From Candidatus Gastranaerophilales bacterium (GTDB taxonomy: Bacteria > Cyanobacteriota > Vampirovibrionia > Gastranaerophilales > Gastranaerophilaceae): a stretch of DNA of 35,173 bases. Positions 7,953 through 15,482 of this stretch are shown here, one piece after another. Position 1 is the stretch's first letter. Each line of letters opens with the position of its first letter. Location: positions 1 through 35,173 of the forward strand of contig UNSK01000018.1 in the NCBI GenBank assembly GCA_900552525.1, written 5' to 3'. Made by a program: the position numbers and the translations under genes. Under the pieces are notes generated by a model. The model was not told where the DNA came from and did not search any database. It saw only the letters and a list, made by a program, of their open reading frames with translations.

Positions 7953-8433
7953 TGTAGGACATTATATAATCATCCATTACAAAGCCGTTGCCAATATCCG
8001 TAACGGCTTTGTCAATGATTGCAAATCTGTATTTTAAATAAGCGTTTATAGTTTTCTTATTATTTTTGTTAACAGTGAGCCTTATTGACGAATATCCAAA
8101 GTTTTTGGCAAGTTCTTTGATTTTATCAAATGCAACCCTGCCGATACCTCTATGCCTAAATTCTTTTTTTAAGTATAGTTTGGATAAAAACAGGTAATCT
8201 TTACAGCGTGAAATCCCGAAATACCCGCATTTTACACCGTTTTCGACAATAAAATAGTATGAGTAGTTTTGATGCAAAATCTGCTCAATAATCGCTTTTT
8301 CAGATTGAAACTTTTCAACCATATAGTTAATTTGTGCCTCTGTAAGAATGCAAGGCCAGTATTCATGCCATATTTCCCCGGCCAATTGGGCAAGTTCTTT
8401 TATTTCATCCTTCTTTACTTCCAAAAACTCCAT
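7945..8433 (-). CDS. GNAT-family N-acetyltransferase
   Basis: A 162-residue GNAT acetyltransferase. The acetyl-CoA binding motif A is RHRGIGRVAFDKIKELAKNFGYSSIRLTVNKNN, where R-x-x-G-x-G fits the pyrophosphate loop. The following NKKTINAYLKYRFAIIDKAVTDIGNGFVMDDYIM is the usual motif B and C-terminal strand. N-terminal EIWHEYWPCILTEAQINYMVEKFQSEKAI is typical of the subgroup related to diamine or small-molecule N-acetyltransferases. The substrate is unknown. A TAAAAT box six nt before the ATG, with TGA just upstream as an extended -10, suggests a leaderless transcript. It converges on the SPFH gene with an 8-nt overlap. Confidence 0.82.
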   Translation of the reverse strand: MEFLEVKKDEIKELAQLAGEIWHEYWPCILTEAQINYMVEKFQSEKAIIEQILHQNYSYYFIVENGVKCGYFGISRCKDYLFLSKLYLKKEFRHRGIGRVAFDKIKELAKNFGYSSIRLTVNKNNKKTINAYLKYRFAIIDKAVTDIGNGFVMDDYIMSYTI

Positions 8434-8439
8434 ATGAAA

Positions 8440-8448
8440 ATTTTATCA
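8440..8448 (-). promoter_or_regulatory. Extended -10 (TGA-TAAAAT) exactly 6 nt before the ATG: putative leaderless promoter of the GNAT gene
   Basis: On the minus strand TAAAAT (8440-8445) is followed by TTTCAT and the ATG at 8433. TGn immediately upstream fits an extended -10, which can replace a -35. No Shine-Dalgarno is present. Confidence 0.45.
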
Positions 8449-8500
8449 CAAATAGCAAAATTTATATTTACGGGGTTTATTAAATTAAGGAGGCACTTAC

Positions 8501-9079
8501 ATGACAGAAGTAAATTTTGGTTCGACATTTAGAATACCAGTGACACAACCTGGTGTAAATAAAGCAAAAAAAGTTAAATTAAAAGGTTTAATAGATTCTT
8601 ACGGTGGCCTTGTTGGTACAGGAAATACAGGGTATGCAAGGGTATCTGTTCCAAATGAAAAAGATGAATCTTTCCTGCGAAAATTAAAAAGCATTGGCTA
8701 CAAAGTTTTTCAAGTTTTTGAAGGTGAAAATATTTCCAGAAAATCTCTTGATGATTATATAAAAAGCTGTTTAGATGCTCGTGATTATAAGCAAGTAGGT
8801 AAACAAAAGGCTAAAGTTTCAAATGTGAAGTCAAAATTAAACTATATGGACTATACAACAGACAATAAGTTTGAGCAGCCTATTCATGATATTAAACAGG
8901 AAAAAGCTGTAATCACTCCTAAAAAAATAGTAGAAGAAACTAAATTTTTCAATGGAGAAGCTGCAGATACAGAACATCAAAATCGCATAAGAAATTCAGA
9001 AAGCTATAAAGATATTGTTGCCAGATACGGTGAAGAAGCAGCAGAAGCAATATTCTTCTATAGTAGAAAGAAAATATAA
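8501..9079 (+). CDS. Hypothetical protein with N-terminal NFGSTFRIP motif
   Basis: A 192-residue, basic, soluble protein that I cannot assign to a named family. It opens MTEVNFGSTFRIPVTQPGVNKA, then LKGLIDSYGGLVGTGNTGYARVSVPNEKDESFLRKLKSIGYKVFQVF (a compact alpha/beta-looking segment, about residues 28-80). The middle, residues 100-150, is lysine-rich and probably disordered; a helical C-terminus contains DIVARYGEEAAEAIFFYSRKKI. The start is well supported by AAGGAGG at 8487-8493, seven nt before the ATG. It stands alone, divergent from the GNAT gene, and ends at a bidirectional terminator. The N-terminal style recalls small proteins of Gastranaerophilales, from memory only. Confidence 0.7.
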   Translation: MTEVNFGSTFRIPVTQPGVNKAKKVKLKGLIDSYGGLVGTGNTGYARVSVPNEKDESFLRKLKSIGYKVFQVFEGENISRKSLDDYIKSCLDARDYKQVGKQKAKVSNVKSKLNYMDYTTDNKFEQPIHDIKQEKAVITPKKIVEETKFFNGEAADTEHQNRIRNSESYKDIVARYGEEAAEAIFFYSRKKI

Positions 9080-9084
9080 AAACA

Positions 9085-9118
9085 AAAAAGGTGTTAAGTT
9101 TAAGCTTAACACCTTTTT
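9085..9118. terminator. Bidirectional intrinsic terminator
   Basis: A 14-bp perfect stem, 9085-9098 with 9105-9118, around a 6-nt loop. GC-containing core GGTGTTAAG/CTTAACACC is flanked by A5 on one side and T5 on the other, so it works for the hypothetical gene (+, ends 9079) and for the oad operon (-, ends 9136). Confidence 0.9.
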
Positions 9119-9135
9119 ATCTATATTAGATATTA

Positions 9136-10332
9136 TTAATGGCAGAGTGCCAATAATACACCAGCAGCAACTGCAGAACCGATAACACCAGCAACATTTG
9201 GTCCCATTGCGTGCATTAACAAGAAGTTTTGAGGGTCAGCCTCTAAACCAACTTTGTTAGAAACACGAGCTGCCATTGGTACAGCAGAAACACCAGCTGA
9301 ACCAATAAGTGGGTTTACTTTTGTCTTTGAACATAAATTCATCAATTTTGCCATAAGCACACCACCTGCTGTTGCAAGTGAGAATGCTATGATACCAAGT
9401 AAAAGAATGAATAAAGTTTGAACAGTTAAGAACTGGCTTGCAGAAAGTTTTGAACCTACAGATAAGCCCAGGAATATTGTTACAATATTTATTAAGGCAT
9501 TTTGCATAGTATCAGAAAGTCTTTCTACAACTCCGCATTCTTTACATAAATTACCAAAGCATAATGCACCCAATAAAGGACAAGCACTAGGTAATAGAAT
9601 TACACAAAGAAGGAGAATTAAAAGAGGAAATACAATTTTTTCTCTTTTAGATACATCTCTTAACTGTGTCATTTTAATTTTACGTTCAGCTTCTGAAGTG
9701 AGTAATTTCATAATTGGCGGTTGAATTACAGGAACCAGAGCCATATAAGAATATGCTGCTACAGCAATTGGTCCAAGTAAATGTTCAGCAAGTTTTGTCG
9801 TTACATAAATAGATGTTGGACCATCAGCACCGCCAATGATACCAATAGAAGCTGCTTCAGGCATTGTAAAACCAAACAGGCAATAAGCCATAAGCAATGC
9901 TCCAAAGATACCAAATTGAGCAGCACCGCCTAAAAGAGCTGTCTTAGGGTTGGCTATTAACGGTCCAAAGTCTGTCATTGCACCAACACCCATAAAGATA
10001 ATAAGCGGGAACAATCCTTTGTGTATACCAGCTTCAAAAATGATACCTAAGAAACCATTTGGCCCTGCAATTTCTTCACCTAAAGGCATAGGAATATTTG
10101 AAAGTAATCCACCAAATGCAATTGGAACCAAAAGAAGAGGCTCAAATTGTTTCTTGATGCCAAGCCAAAGCAGGAACAAGCAGATTAGTATCATAATCCA
10201 TTGTCCGTGCATATGTAAGATTTGTTCAAAACCGTGCAAGTTTGGATCCGCAACAGCATTTTGAGCCGCATGAACGAAGCCCATGATACCGGTTGAATCC
10301 CAGAGGGTGTGTAAACCTTCCATTATATCCAT
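9136..10332 (-). CDS. oadB: Oxaloacetate decarboxylase beta subunit (Na+-pumping)
   Basis: Membrane subunit, 398 residues, that decarboxylates carboxybiotin and exports Na+. About nine to eleven hydrophobic segments are visible. Signature stretches are [14 protein letters not shown] at residues 164-177, whose Asp is a key Na+/H+ residue in characterised Oad[22 protein letters not shown] just after it, and the C-terminal [17 protein letters not shown] and [19 protein letters not shown]. Length and motif order match the family, which also serves methylmalonyl-CoA and glutaconyl-CoA decarboxylases; the oxaloacetate assignment comes from the alpha subunit. A strong ribosome site (GGGAGG) precedes the ATG, 20 nt after the oadA stop. 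Last gene of the birA-oadGAB operon. Confidence 0.93.
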   Translation of the reverse strand: MDIMEGLHTLWDSTGIMGFVHAAQNAVADPNLHGFEQILHMHGQWIMILICLFLLWLGIKKQFEPLLLVPIAFGGLLSNIPMPLGEEIAGPNGFLGIIFEAGIHKGLFPLIIFMGVGAMTDFGPLIANPKTALLGGAAQFGIFGALLMAYCLFGFTMPEAASIGIIGGADGPTSIYVTTKLAEHLLGPIAVAAYSYMALVPVIQPPIMKLLTSEAERKIKMTQLRDVSKREKIVFPLLILLLCVILLPSACPLLGALCFGNLCKECGVVERLSDTMQNALINIVTIFLGLSVGSKLSASQFLTVQTLFILLLGIIAFSLATAGGVLMAKLMNLCSKTKVNPLIGSAGVSAVPMAARVSNKVGLEADPQNFLLMHAMGPNVAGVIGSAVAAGVLLALCH

Positions 10333-10352
10333 AATTTTTTACCTCCCTCTTC

Positions 10353-12149
10353 CTAACCTATAACAGCCAAAGCTTGACCTGTTACAACTTTATCGCCTTG
10401 AGCAACTGCTATCGATTGAATAGTGCCGGCCTTAGGAGCCTTAACTTCAATTTCCATTTTCATAGCTTCAAGAACCATAATTACATCGCCTTCTGCAATT
10501 GAGTCGCCAATAGAAGCTTCAATTCTTAATACGTTACCAGGAACGCCGGCTTTAACTTCTTCACCTGCACCGGAACCAGTAGAAGCTGCAGCTGATTTTT
10601 CAATGCCTTCTTTAACAGAAACATCATAAGATTTTCCATTAACAGAAGCCTTATCACCTTCAAGCTTAATTGCGTAAGATTTTCCGTTAACTTTAACAGT
10701 ATATTCGCTGCCGTTAGCAGAAATAGGAGCACAAGTCTGTTGTGGGCAGTTTTTACGAACCCCGATTTGTCCTTTACCCTGTAAGAACATAATGCCTTTT
10801 TCCTTACAAGCACCTGCAATGAAGATGTTTTCATCATTAACATCAAGACCTGCATCTTGAAGCATTTTTGTAGCTGCTGCAATACCTTTGTTAGGGTCTT
10901 TATCATTCAAGTCAACTACCAACTCAGTTGTAGGCTGCAAGCCGAGTTGTTCTTCCGCAATTTTAACAATTTCAGGATCAGGTTCACAAGGAGTTTTTCC
11001 AAAATATCCAAGAACCATTTTTCCGTATCCTTCAGCCATTTTCTTCCAGCTTCCAAACATTACATTGTTGAATGCCTGTTGGAAGTAGAATTGTGAAACA
11101 GGAGTTACAGATGTAGCAAAACCGCCTTTTTCAACAACTTCTTTCATAGCAGCAACGACTTCAGGGAATTTATCCATAACGCCGTTATCTCTCATCATCT
11201 GGGTATTGGCTGTTAATGCTCCGCCCGGTAATGGTGAAGAAATAATCATAGGGTTAACTGCTAACGCTTCAGGTGGTAAGAAGTAATCTTTCATGCATTC
11301 TTTGAAGATTTCTTCTGTTTCAAGAATTTTATTAATATCGATACCTAAGTCGTATTCAGTACCTTTAAGTGCGTGCCACATAGAAACTAAGTCTGGTTGT
11401 GCAGTACCGCCTGAAACAGGTTTCATAGCAAGGTCAATACCATCAGCGCCGCCTTCAAGTGCAGCTAAGTATGCTGCTAGGCCAGTACCAGCTGTTTCGT
11501 GAGAGTGGAATCTGATGTGAGCATCAGCACCAAGAATTTCACGTGTTCTTTTAATAGTTTCATAAACTTTTCTAGGAGCAGATGTACCGGAAGCATCTTT
11601 GAATGCCAGACTGTCAAAAGGAATTCCTGCATCAAGAATACTTCTCAAAACTCTTTCATAGAAAGCTACATCGTGAGCACCTGTGCAGCCAATAGGAAGT
11701 TCCATCATTGTAATAGTAACTTCGTGTTTAAGACCGTTGTCTTTAATACATTGACCAGAATAGATTAAGTTATTAACATCGTTTAAAGCGTCAAAGTTTC
11801 TTACTGTTGTAACGCCGTGTTTTTTAAACATTTTTGCGTGTAAGTTAATCATATCTCTAGGCTGAGAATCAAGCCCTACTACGTTAACACCACGTGCTAA
11901 TGATTGTAAGTTAATATCAGGGCCTACAGCATCTCTGATTTTGTCCATAGTTTCAAATGCATTTTCATTGCAGTAGAAAATTGGAGATTGGAATCTTGCA
12001 CCGCCGGCAACTTCAAAATGCTTAAGTCCTGCTGCAACAGCAGATTTTAACGCAGGTAAAAAGTCGTCAACGAAAACTCTAGCTCCGTATACAGACTGGA
12101 AACCATCTCTAAAAGATGTATCCATAACTTTAATAAGTTTTTTTGTCAT
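10353..12149 (-). CDS. oadA: Oxaloacetate decarboxylase alpha subunit (carboxyltransferase + biotin carrier)
   Basis: A 598-residue protein that moves the carboxyl group of oxaloacetate to biotin. An N-terminal TIM-barrel carboxyltransferase has MDTSFRDGFQS (residues 9-19), metal-site lysine in AFKDASG (K184) and the metal-binding HSH (215-217). A conserved PYC-type middle domain (residues ~300-480) and an Ala/Gly linker follow. The C-terminal biotinyl domain carries EAMKME, with K564 the biotinylated lysine. The barrel motif is divergent: canonical subunits have RDAHQS where this has RDGFQS, and GGARFQSPIF replaces GGATFD. It could therefore use a related acid, but the decarboxylase beta and gamma partners argue for oxaloacetate. 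AGAGG precedes the ATG; no promoter of its own is obvious. Confidence 0.9.
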   Translation of the reverse strand: MTKKLIKVMDTSFRDGFQSVYGARVFVDDFLPALKSAVAAGLKHFEVAGGARFQSPIFYCNENAFETMDKIRDAVGPDINLQSLARGVNVVGLDSQPRDMINLHAKMFKKHGVTTVRNFDALNDVNNLIYSGQCIKDNGLKHEVTITMMELPIGCTGAHDVAFYERVLRSILDAGIPFDSLAFKDASGTSAPRKVYETIKRTREILGADAHIRFHSHETAGTGLAAYLAALEGGADGIDLAMKPVSGGTAQPDLVSMWHALKGTEYDLGIDINKILETEEIFKECMKDYFLPPEALAVNPMIISSPLPGGALTANTQMMRDNGVMDKFPEVVAAMKEVVEKGGFATSVTPVSQFYFQQAFNNVMFGSWKKMAEGYGKMVLGYFGKTPCEPDPEIVKIAEEQLGLQPTTELVVDLNDKDPNKGIAAATKMLQDAGLDVNDENIFIAGACKEKGIMFLQGKGQIGVRKNCPQQTCAPISANGSEYTVKVNGKSYAIKLEGDKASVNGKSYDVSVKEGIEKSAAASTGSGAGEEVKAGVPGNVLRIEASIGDSIAEGDVIMVLEAMKMEIEVKAPKAGTIQSIAVAQGDKVVTGQALAVIG

Positions 12150-12205
12150 TGTTTTTTCCTCTCTTTATTTTGACAATTTTAATTAATATTAATAAATTTG
12201 GACAA

Positions 12206-12454
12206 TTATTTTCTGCCCTTTAGCATTGCAGTTAAAATAGCAACTGCAATATTTTCGTCATCATTTGATGTGGCTGTTTTAGGAGCTCCGGCAGTTTGCG
12301 GTGCAGCTACAGGGAAAAGTTCATTTAATTTTCTTACAACTTTGCCCATAACAAACATAGAAACAATCATTACACATAAAAATGTAAGAACTGTTCCCAT
12401 GCCAATGCACATTACAGCAACTCCCTGCTCCAATAGTGTTACTAAATCATTCAT
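12206..12454 (-). CDS. oadG: OadG-family gamma subunit (small membrane subunit)
   Basis: An 82-residue protein with one N-terminal transmembrane helix (about residues 9-37, GVAVMCIGMGTVLTFLCVMIVSMFVMG), a basic juxtamembrane stretch KVVRKLNELF, an Ala/Pro linker and the C-terminal ENIAVAILTAMLKGRK. The hydrophobic helix and the IAVAI tail match OadG/MmdD gamma subunits, which assemble the alpha and beta subunits. The start overlaps the birA stop by 4 nt and has AGGAG upstream. Its place between birA and oadA supports the assignment more than the sequence alone would, because the family is short and divergent. Confidence 0.83.
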   Translation of the reverse strand: MNDLVTLLEQGVAVMCIGMGTVLTFLCVMIVSMFVMGKVVRKLNELFPVAAPQTAGAPKTATSNDDENIAVAILTAMLKGRK

Positions 12455-13170
12455 AATATATCTCCTATTAAAAGTACGTGTTCATTGTTATTTCTATCTA
12501 TTAATCTCAAGGCTCCATTATCGGTAATCCCTGCTGCTATTCCGCAAATTTCTTTGTCAAACACTTTAACGGTAATTTCGTTATTAAGGAAGTTGGCTCT
12601 TCTTATATAATCATTTTTTATTAATAAAAAACCTTCCTTAATGAACTTATCATACATCAAACAAAACTTGTCTAAAAGTTTTTTTAAGAAAATTTCTTTA
12701 TCTATATTTTTACCGGTTTCAATATTCAGAGAGGTTGCAGGCTGATTGATTTGAGAAATTTTTTCTATCTTTGTGTTTAAATTTATGCCGAATCCTAAAA
12801 CTAATCCAGAAAGTTTAGTGCCTTCATTTACTCCTTCTGCTAAAATTCCGGAAATTTTTTTTGAATTTATCTGTATATCATTTGGCCATTTTATATTAGG
12901 GATAACTCCATATTCTTCAAATGTTTGGGCAAGAATTACGCAAAGATACTGGGTTAAATTTGAATAGACTTCCTGCATTTGTCCGGAAGGTTTGAGGACA
13001 ATTGATGCATAAATATTATCCTCTCCAAGATTACTCCATTTTCTGTTTAACCTTCCCCGGCCGTTAGTTTGGTTGTATGTATAGACGACTGTTTTATCAG
13101 ATAATTCTTTAATATGCTCTTTTGCATATTTATTTGTTGAGTCAATCTCTTCTAAATAATGTAAGTTCAT
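12451..13170 (-). CDS. birA: Biotin-[acetyl-CoA-carboxylase] ligase, no DNA-binding domain
   Basis: Biotin protein ligase, 239 residues. The biotinyl-AMP loop is GRGR at 37-40 (in TNGRGRLNRKW), followed by KWPNDI at 94-99 and KISGILAEG at 105-113. The N-terminal winged-helix repressor domain of E. coli BirA is absent, so this is a group I enzyme and not a transcription regulator. A short C-terminal SH3-like segment remains. As first gene of the operon with oadG, oadA and oadB, its obvious target is K564 of OadA. A TAAAAT hexamer 6 nt before the ATG, directly downstream of the terminator of the preceding unit, suggests a leaderless operon mRNA. Confidence 0.9.
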   Translation of the reverse strand: MNLHYLEEIDSTNKYAKEHIKELSDKTVVYTYNQTNGRGRLNRKWSNLGEDNIYASIVLKPSGQMQEVYSNLTQYLCVILAQTFEEYGVIPNIKWPNDIQINSKKISGILAEGVNEGTKLSGLVLGFGINLNTKIEKISQINQPATSLNIETGKNIDKEIFLKKLLDKFCLMYDKFIKEGFLLIKNDYIRRANFLNNEITVKVFDKEICGIAAGITDNGALRLIDRNNNEHVLLIGDIL

Positions 13171-13176
13171 ATTCTT

Positions 13177-13182
13177 ATTTTA
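13177..13182 (-). promoter_or_regulatory. -10 box (TAAAAT) exactly 6 nt before birA: putative leaderless promoter of birA-oadGAB
   Basis: Minus strand TAAAAT, then AAGAAT, then the ATG at 13170. The -35 would fall inside the stem of the adjacent terminator; ATTCAG at 17-nt spacing is a poor match. No Shine-Dalgarno is present although the three downstream oad genes all have one. Confidence 0.45.
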
Positions 13183-13186
13183 ATAT

Positions 13187-13220
13187 AAAAAAAACAACTC
13201 TGAATTTAATTCAGAGTTGT
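13187..13220 (-). terminator. Intrinsic terminator of the KVSFKG gene pair
   Basis: A perfect 12-bp stem pairs 13194-13205 with 13209-13220 around a 3-nt loop. On the minus strand it is followed by eight T residues (13187-13194). The birA start lies only 17 nt beyond the T-run. Confidence 0.9.
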
Positions 13221-13239
13221 CAAGTATGTACACAAATTT

Positions 13240-13962
13240 TTATGCTGCAGTTTTAACTTTATTTGCTTCAGGTTTCATAATAATTTCTTTTGGTTTTTGA
13301 TTATCACCTTTAGCATTCAGCTTATTACCAATCCAGTTTGATACCGGAGTAACTACAACTGGAGTTATGTATCTGTAAATTAATGTAAAAGTTAATAAGC
13401 CCATTAAGGCACTTAAAGATTTCAAATTTTGGCCAAGTTTAGCTTGTAAAACTTTTGCTTCCTCCTTGGAAATCTGGTCTAGCGCTACTTGTTGTTCTTT
13501 TAGACCTCTATACCTATATTCTATTTTTTTATTAAAATCTCCAAGTTTATTTGCTACAGTATAACCTAGACCAGTAGGAATTATGCAACAGAAACCTTGA
13601 TTTATCGCCAATGTTTTTTTGCTGTCAGGCTCTAAATCTGGATTAGTTAGAGTTTTCCACATATATACACTGCTTGTTAGAATTGAACCGAGCACTGACA
13701 TGTGTTCTGTCATACGGCCAGGAAATTTTGTCATTTTTTCGGAAGCTGTTTGTATCCATTCTTTGTCATACATAGGCTTACCATAATATTTGCCATAAAA
13801 TTCGCTTATCCATTTCCCTATTTTACTTTCTTTTCCGCCTTTAAAAGATACTTTGCTTGAAGATGGCGTAACTGTTTCGTCCTGAGGCTTGGTGTATGAT
13901 TTTTTATTTAAATTATAATTTTGGGAAAAATTATAATTATTATGAAGTCCTGATATATTCAC
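13240..13962 (-). CDS. KVSFKG-tagged membrane protein (240 aa), unknown function
   Basis: No known family recognised. Residues 1-36 are Asn/Ser/Lys-rich and disordered-looking; KVSFKG stands at 37-42. Three hydrophobic segments follow (about 86-104, 118-136, 181-203), with a charged helical stretch at 148-178 likely to be a coiled coil. The tail is polar and contains PKEIIM at 224-229. The upstream neighbour shares the tag, the two-plus-one arrangement of membrane segments and a PKEINM tail, so the two look like size-variant paralogues. The start is GTG at 13962 with AAAGGAGG upstream; the G is shared with the neighbour's TAG stop, so translation is coupled. A terminator follows. Confidence 0.72.
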   Translation of the reverse strand: MNISGLHNNYNFSQNYNLNKKSYTKPQDETVTPSSSKVSFKGGKESKIGKWISEFYGKYYGKPMYDKEWIQTASEKMTKFPGRMTEHMSVLGSILTSSVYMWKTLTNPDLEPDSKKTLAINQGFCCIIPTGLGYTVANKLGDFNKKIEYRYRGLKEQQVALDQISKEEAKVLQAKLGQNLKSLSALMGLLTFTLIYRYITPVVVTPVSNWIGNKLNAKGDNQKPKEIIMKPEANKVKTAA

Positions 13963-15362
13963 TATGCCACCTCCTTTCTTTGAGGCTGTTCAAGTGTTTT
14001 ATTATTCATATTTATTTCCTTTGGCTGCGGTTCTTCATGTTTCTTGCTTTTTTCAAGATGGAATACGTGTTTTAAAACCCAAGGTATTAATAGAATTGTA
14101 CCGGCTGCAAATGGTATTCTGGTTGCAATATCAGGGAGCCAGCCTAACCACTTATTGCTTATTTCATTTGCTTTATCTGCAGCAAGCATTTTATCATCAA
14201 CCGGAGTGCCTAATTTTATTGGTACACCGCCTGCTTCCAAACCATTATTTGACTGATATGAGAGATATTTTGTATCATTTGTACGTTTTAGACCGGTATA
14301 TAGCGGTGTTGCATTTGCTGTTTCTCTATAGGATGATACGTGAATTATATCCATATCTATATTAAACGGAGTACCGTCTGTTTTCTTCCAGAAATCTGTA
14401 TGAACTCTTTCGCCGTTTTTCGTTATAGATTTAATATCCAAATCAGGCATAACTTCTTTTAAGAAATTTTCATCAATGTGCTGCAGCGAGAAGAAGTTTG
14501 TATCTTTATAGTCTTTTATAGAACCACCCATACCTTCTTCTTTGACTGCTATAAACATGTCTTTAAGTTCAAGATGTAATTTCTTGCCGTTTCTATCTAC
14601 CCATTCACTTACAGGTTTATTCTTCATTGCATTTAAGTCAATGTTTGCTCCAAAAGATTTTAGTGTTTCTTCAGAAACTTCTGTTAAAGGTTTAGGTCTT
14701 GCAACTGTTAATGTATTTTTAAACTCTGTAGAGAATTGGTTTCCTAATTTATCTTTCCATTCAGCTACAGGCTTTCTTACTGTTTTGCTTGCATCTGCCC
14801 AGATAGATTCAATATTAAGATTAGGATATTTACGTTTTAAGATTGACTCATTCATTCCTTTTAATAAATATTTTTGAGCATATTTTATACCTTTAGAGAA
14901 TGGAGTAGCAATTAATAACGAACTAATAATACCTACTGCACCTGATGATATAGAGTGTGCAGAAGCGTACATATTATCCTGCTTATTTTTCTTGGTAGGA
15001 ATTGTCATAATAGTTAAAGGTCTTAAAAGCATGCAGATAACAGCAGAAATACAAGCCTGAACAAGTACTTCATGACTCATCAAGTCTAATATTCTATCAA
15101 AAAAGCGGCCTTTAAGAAACTTATCCATTCTCGTCTCTTTATCCGCCGCTTTATTTGCTTTATCTATAACTTTTTTTATAATCTCTTTTTTACCTTTAAA
15201 TGACACTTTACCCTCATAAGTATCTGCGAGAGCATGTGTCTTCTGCATTCGCATGCGTTCCGAATAATTTAATCTAATCTCTTCATTAGGGATAGTAACA
15301 TTGTTGGTTGATTGCGTTCTCCCAGAGGAGCTTAGATTTTGCGTTGTATGAATCTTCATCAT
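13962..15362 (-). CDS. KVSFKG-tagged membrane protein with internal repeats (466 aa), unknown function
   Basis: No known family recognised. A polar N-terminal region of about 50 residues leads to KVSFKG (residues 52-57 from the chosen ATG). Two hydrophobic segments (about 97-121 and 138-155) precede a soluble region that holds three diverged repeats at about 180-220, 238-273 and 305-342, each of the form xNIxx...KPVxEWxDxxG...E.K. A third membrane segment (about 410-433) and a charged tail with PKEINM end the protein. In-frame starts are TTG 15371, ATG 15362 and ATG 15359; GGAA at 15366-15369 favours an ATG. First gene of a two-gene unit, translationally coupled to the 240-residue paralogue. 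Confidence 0.72.
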   Translation of the reverse strand: MMKIHTTQNLSSSGRTQSTNNVTIPNEEIRLNYSERMRMQKTHALADTYEGKVSFKGKKEIIKKVIDKANKAADKETRMDKFLKGRFFDRILDLMSHEVLVQACISAVICMLLRPLTIMTIPTKKNKQDNMYASAHSISSGAVGIISSLLIATPFSKGIKYAQKYLLKGMNESILKRKYPNLNIESIWADASKTVRKPVAEWKDKLGNQFSTEFKNTLTVARPKPLTEVSEETLKSFGANIDLNAMKNKPVSEWVDRNGKKLHLELKDMFIAVKEEGMGGSIKDYKDTNFFSLQHIDENFLKEVMPDLDIKSITKNGERVHTDFWKKTDGTPFNIDMDIIHVSSYRETANATPLYTGLKRTNDTKYLSYQSNNGLEAGGVPIKLGTPVDDKMLAADKANEISNKWLGWLPDIATRIPFAAGTILLIPWVLKHVFHLEKSKKHEEPQPKEINMNNKTLEQPQRKEVA

Positions 15363-15431
15363 AGTTTCCAATCTAAATTAACTGTCTACACATTTATAGT
15401 AAAACAAAGAAAAAATTTTTTTGCTAGTTTA

Positions 15432-15454
15432 TAACAATTTTGTTACAATTGTTA
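15432..15454. promoter_or_regulatory. Perfect inverted repeat, candidate operator between divergent genes
   Basis: TAACAATT (15432-15439), seven bases, then AATTGTTA (15447-15454). The 8-bp arms are perfect. The site lies in the 120-bp gap between the KVSFKG pair (-) and the exported-protein gene (+), and overlaps where a -35 for the + gene would sit relative to TAGAAT at 15461-15466. It resembles a binding site for a dimeric regulator; both arms are AT-rich, so chance is not excluded. Confidence 0.35.
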
Positions 15455-15482
15455 AAGAGTTAGAATTTTATTGGGTTTGATA

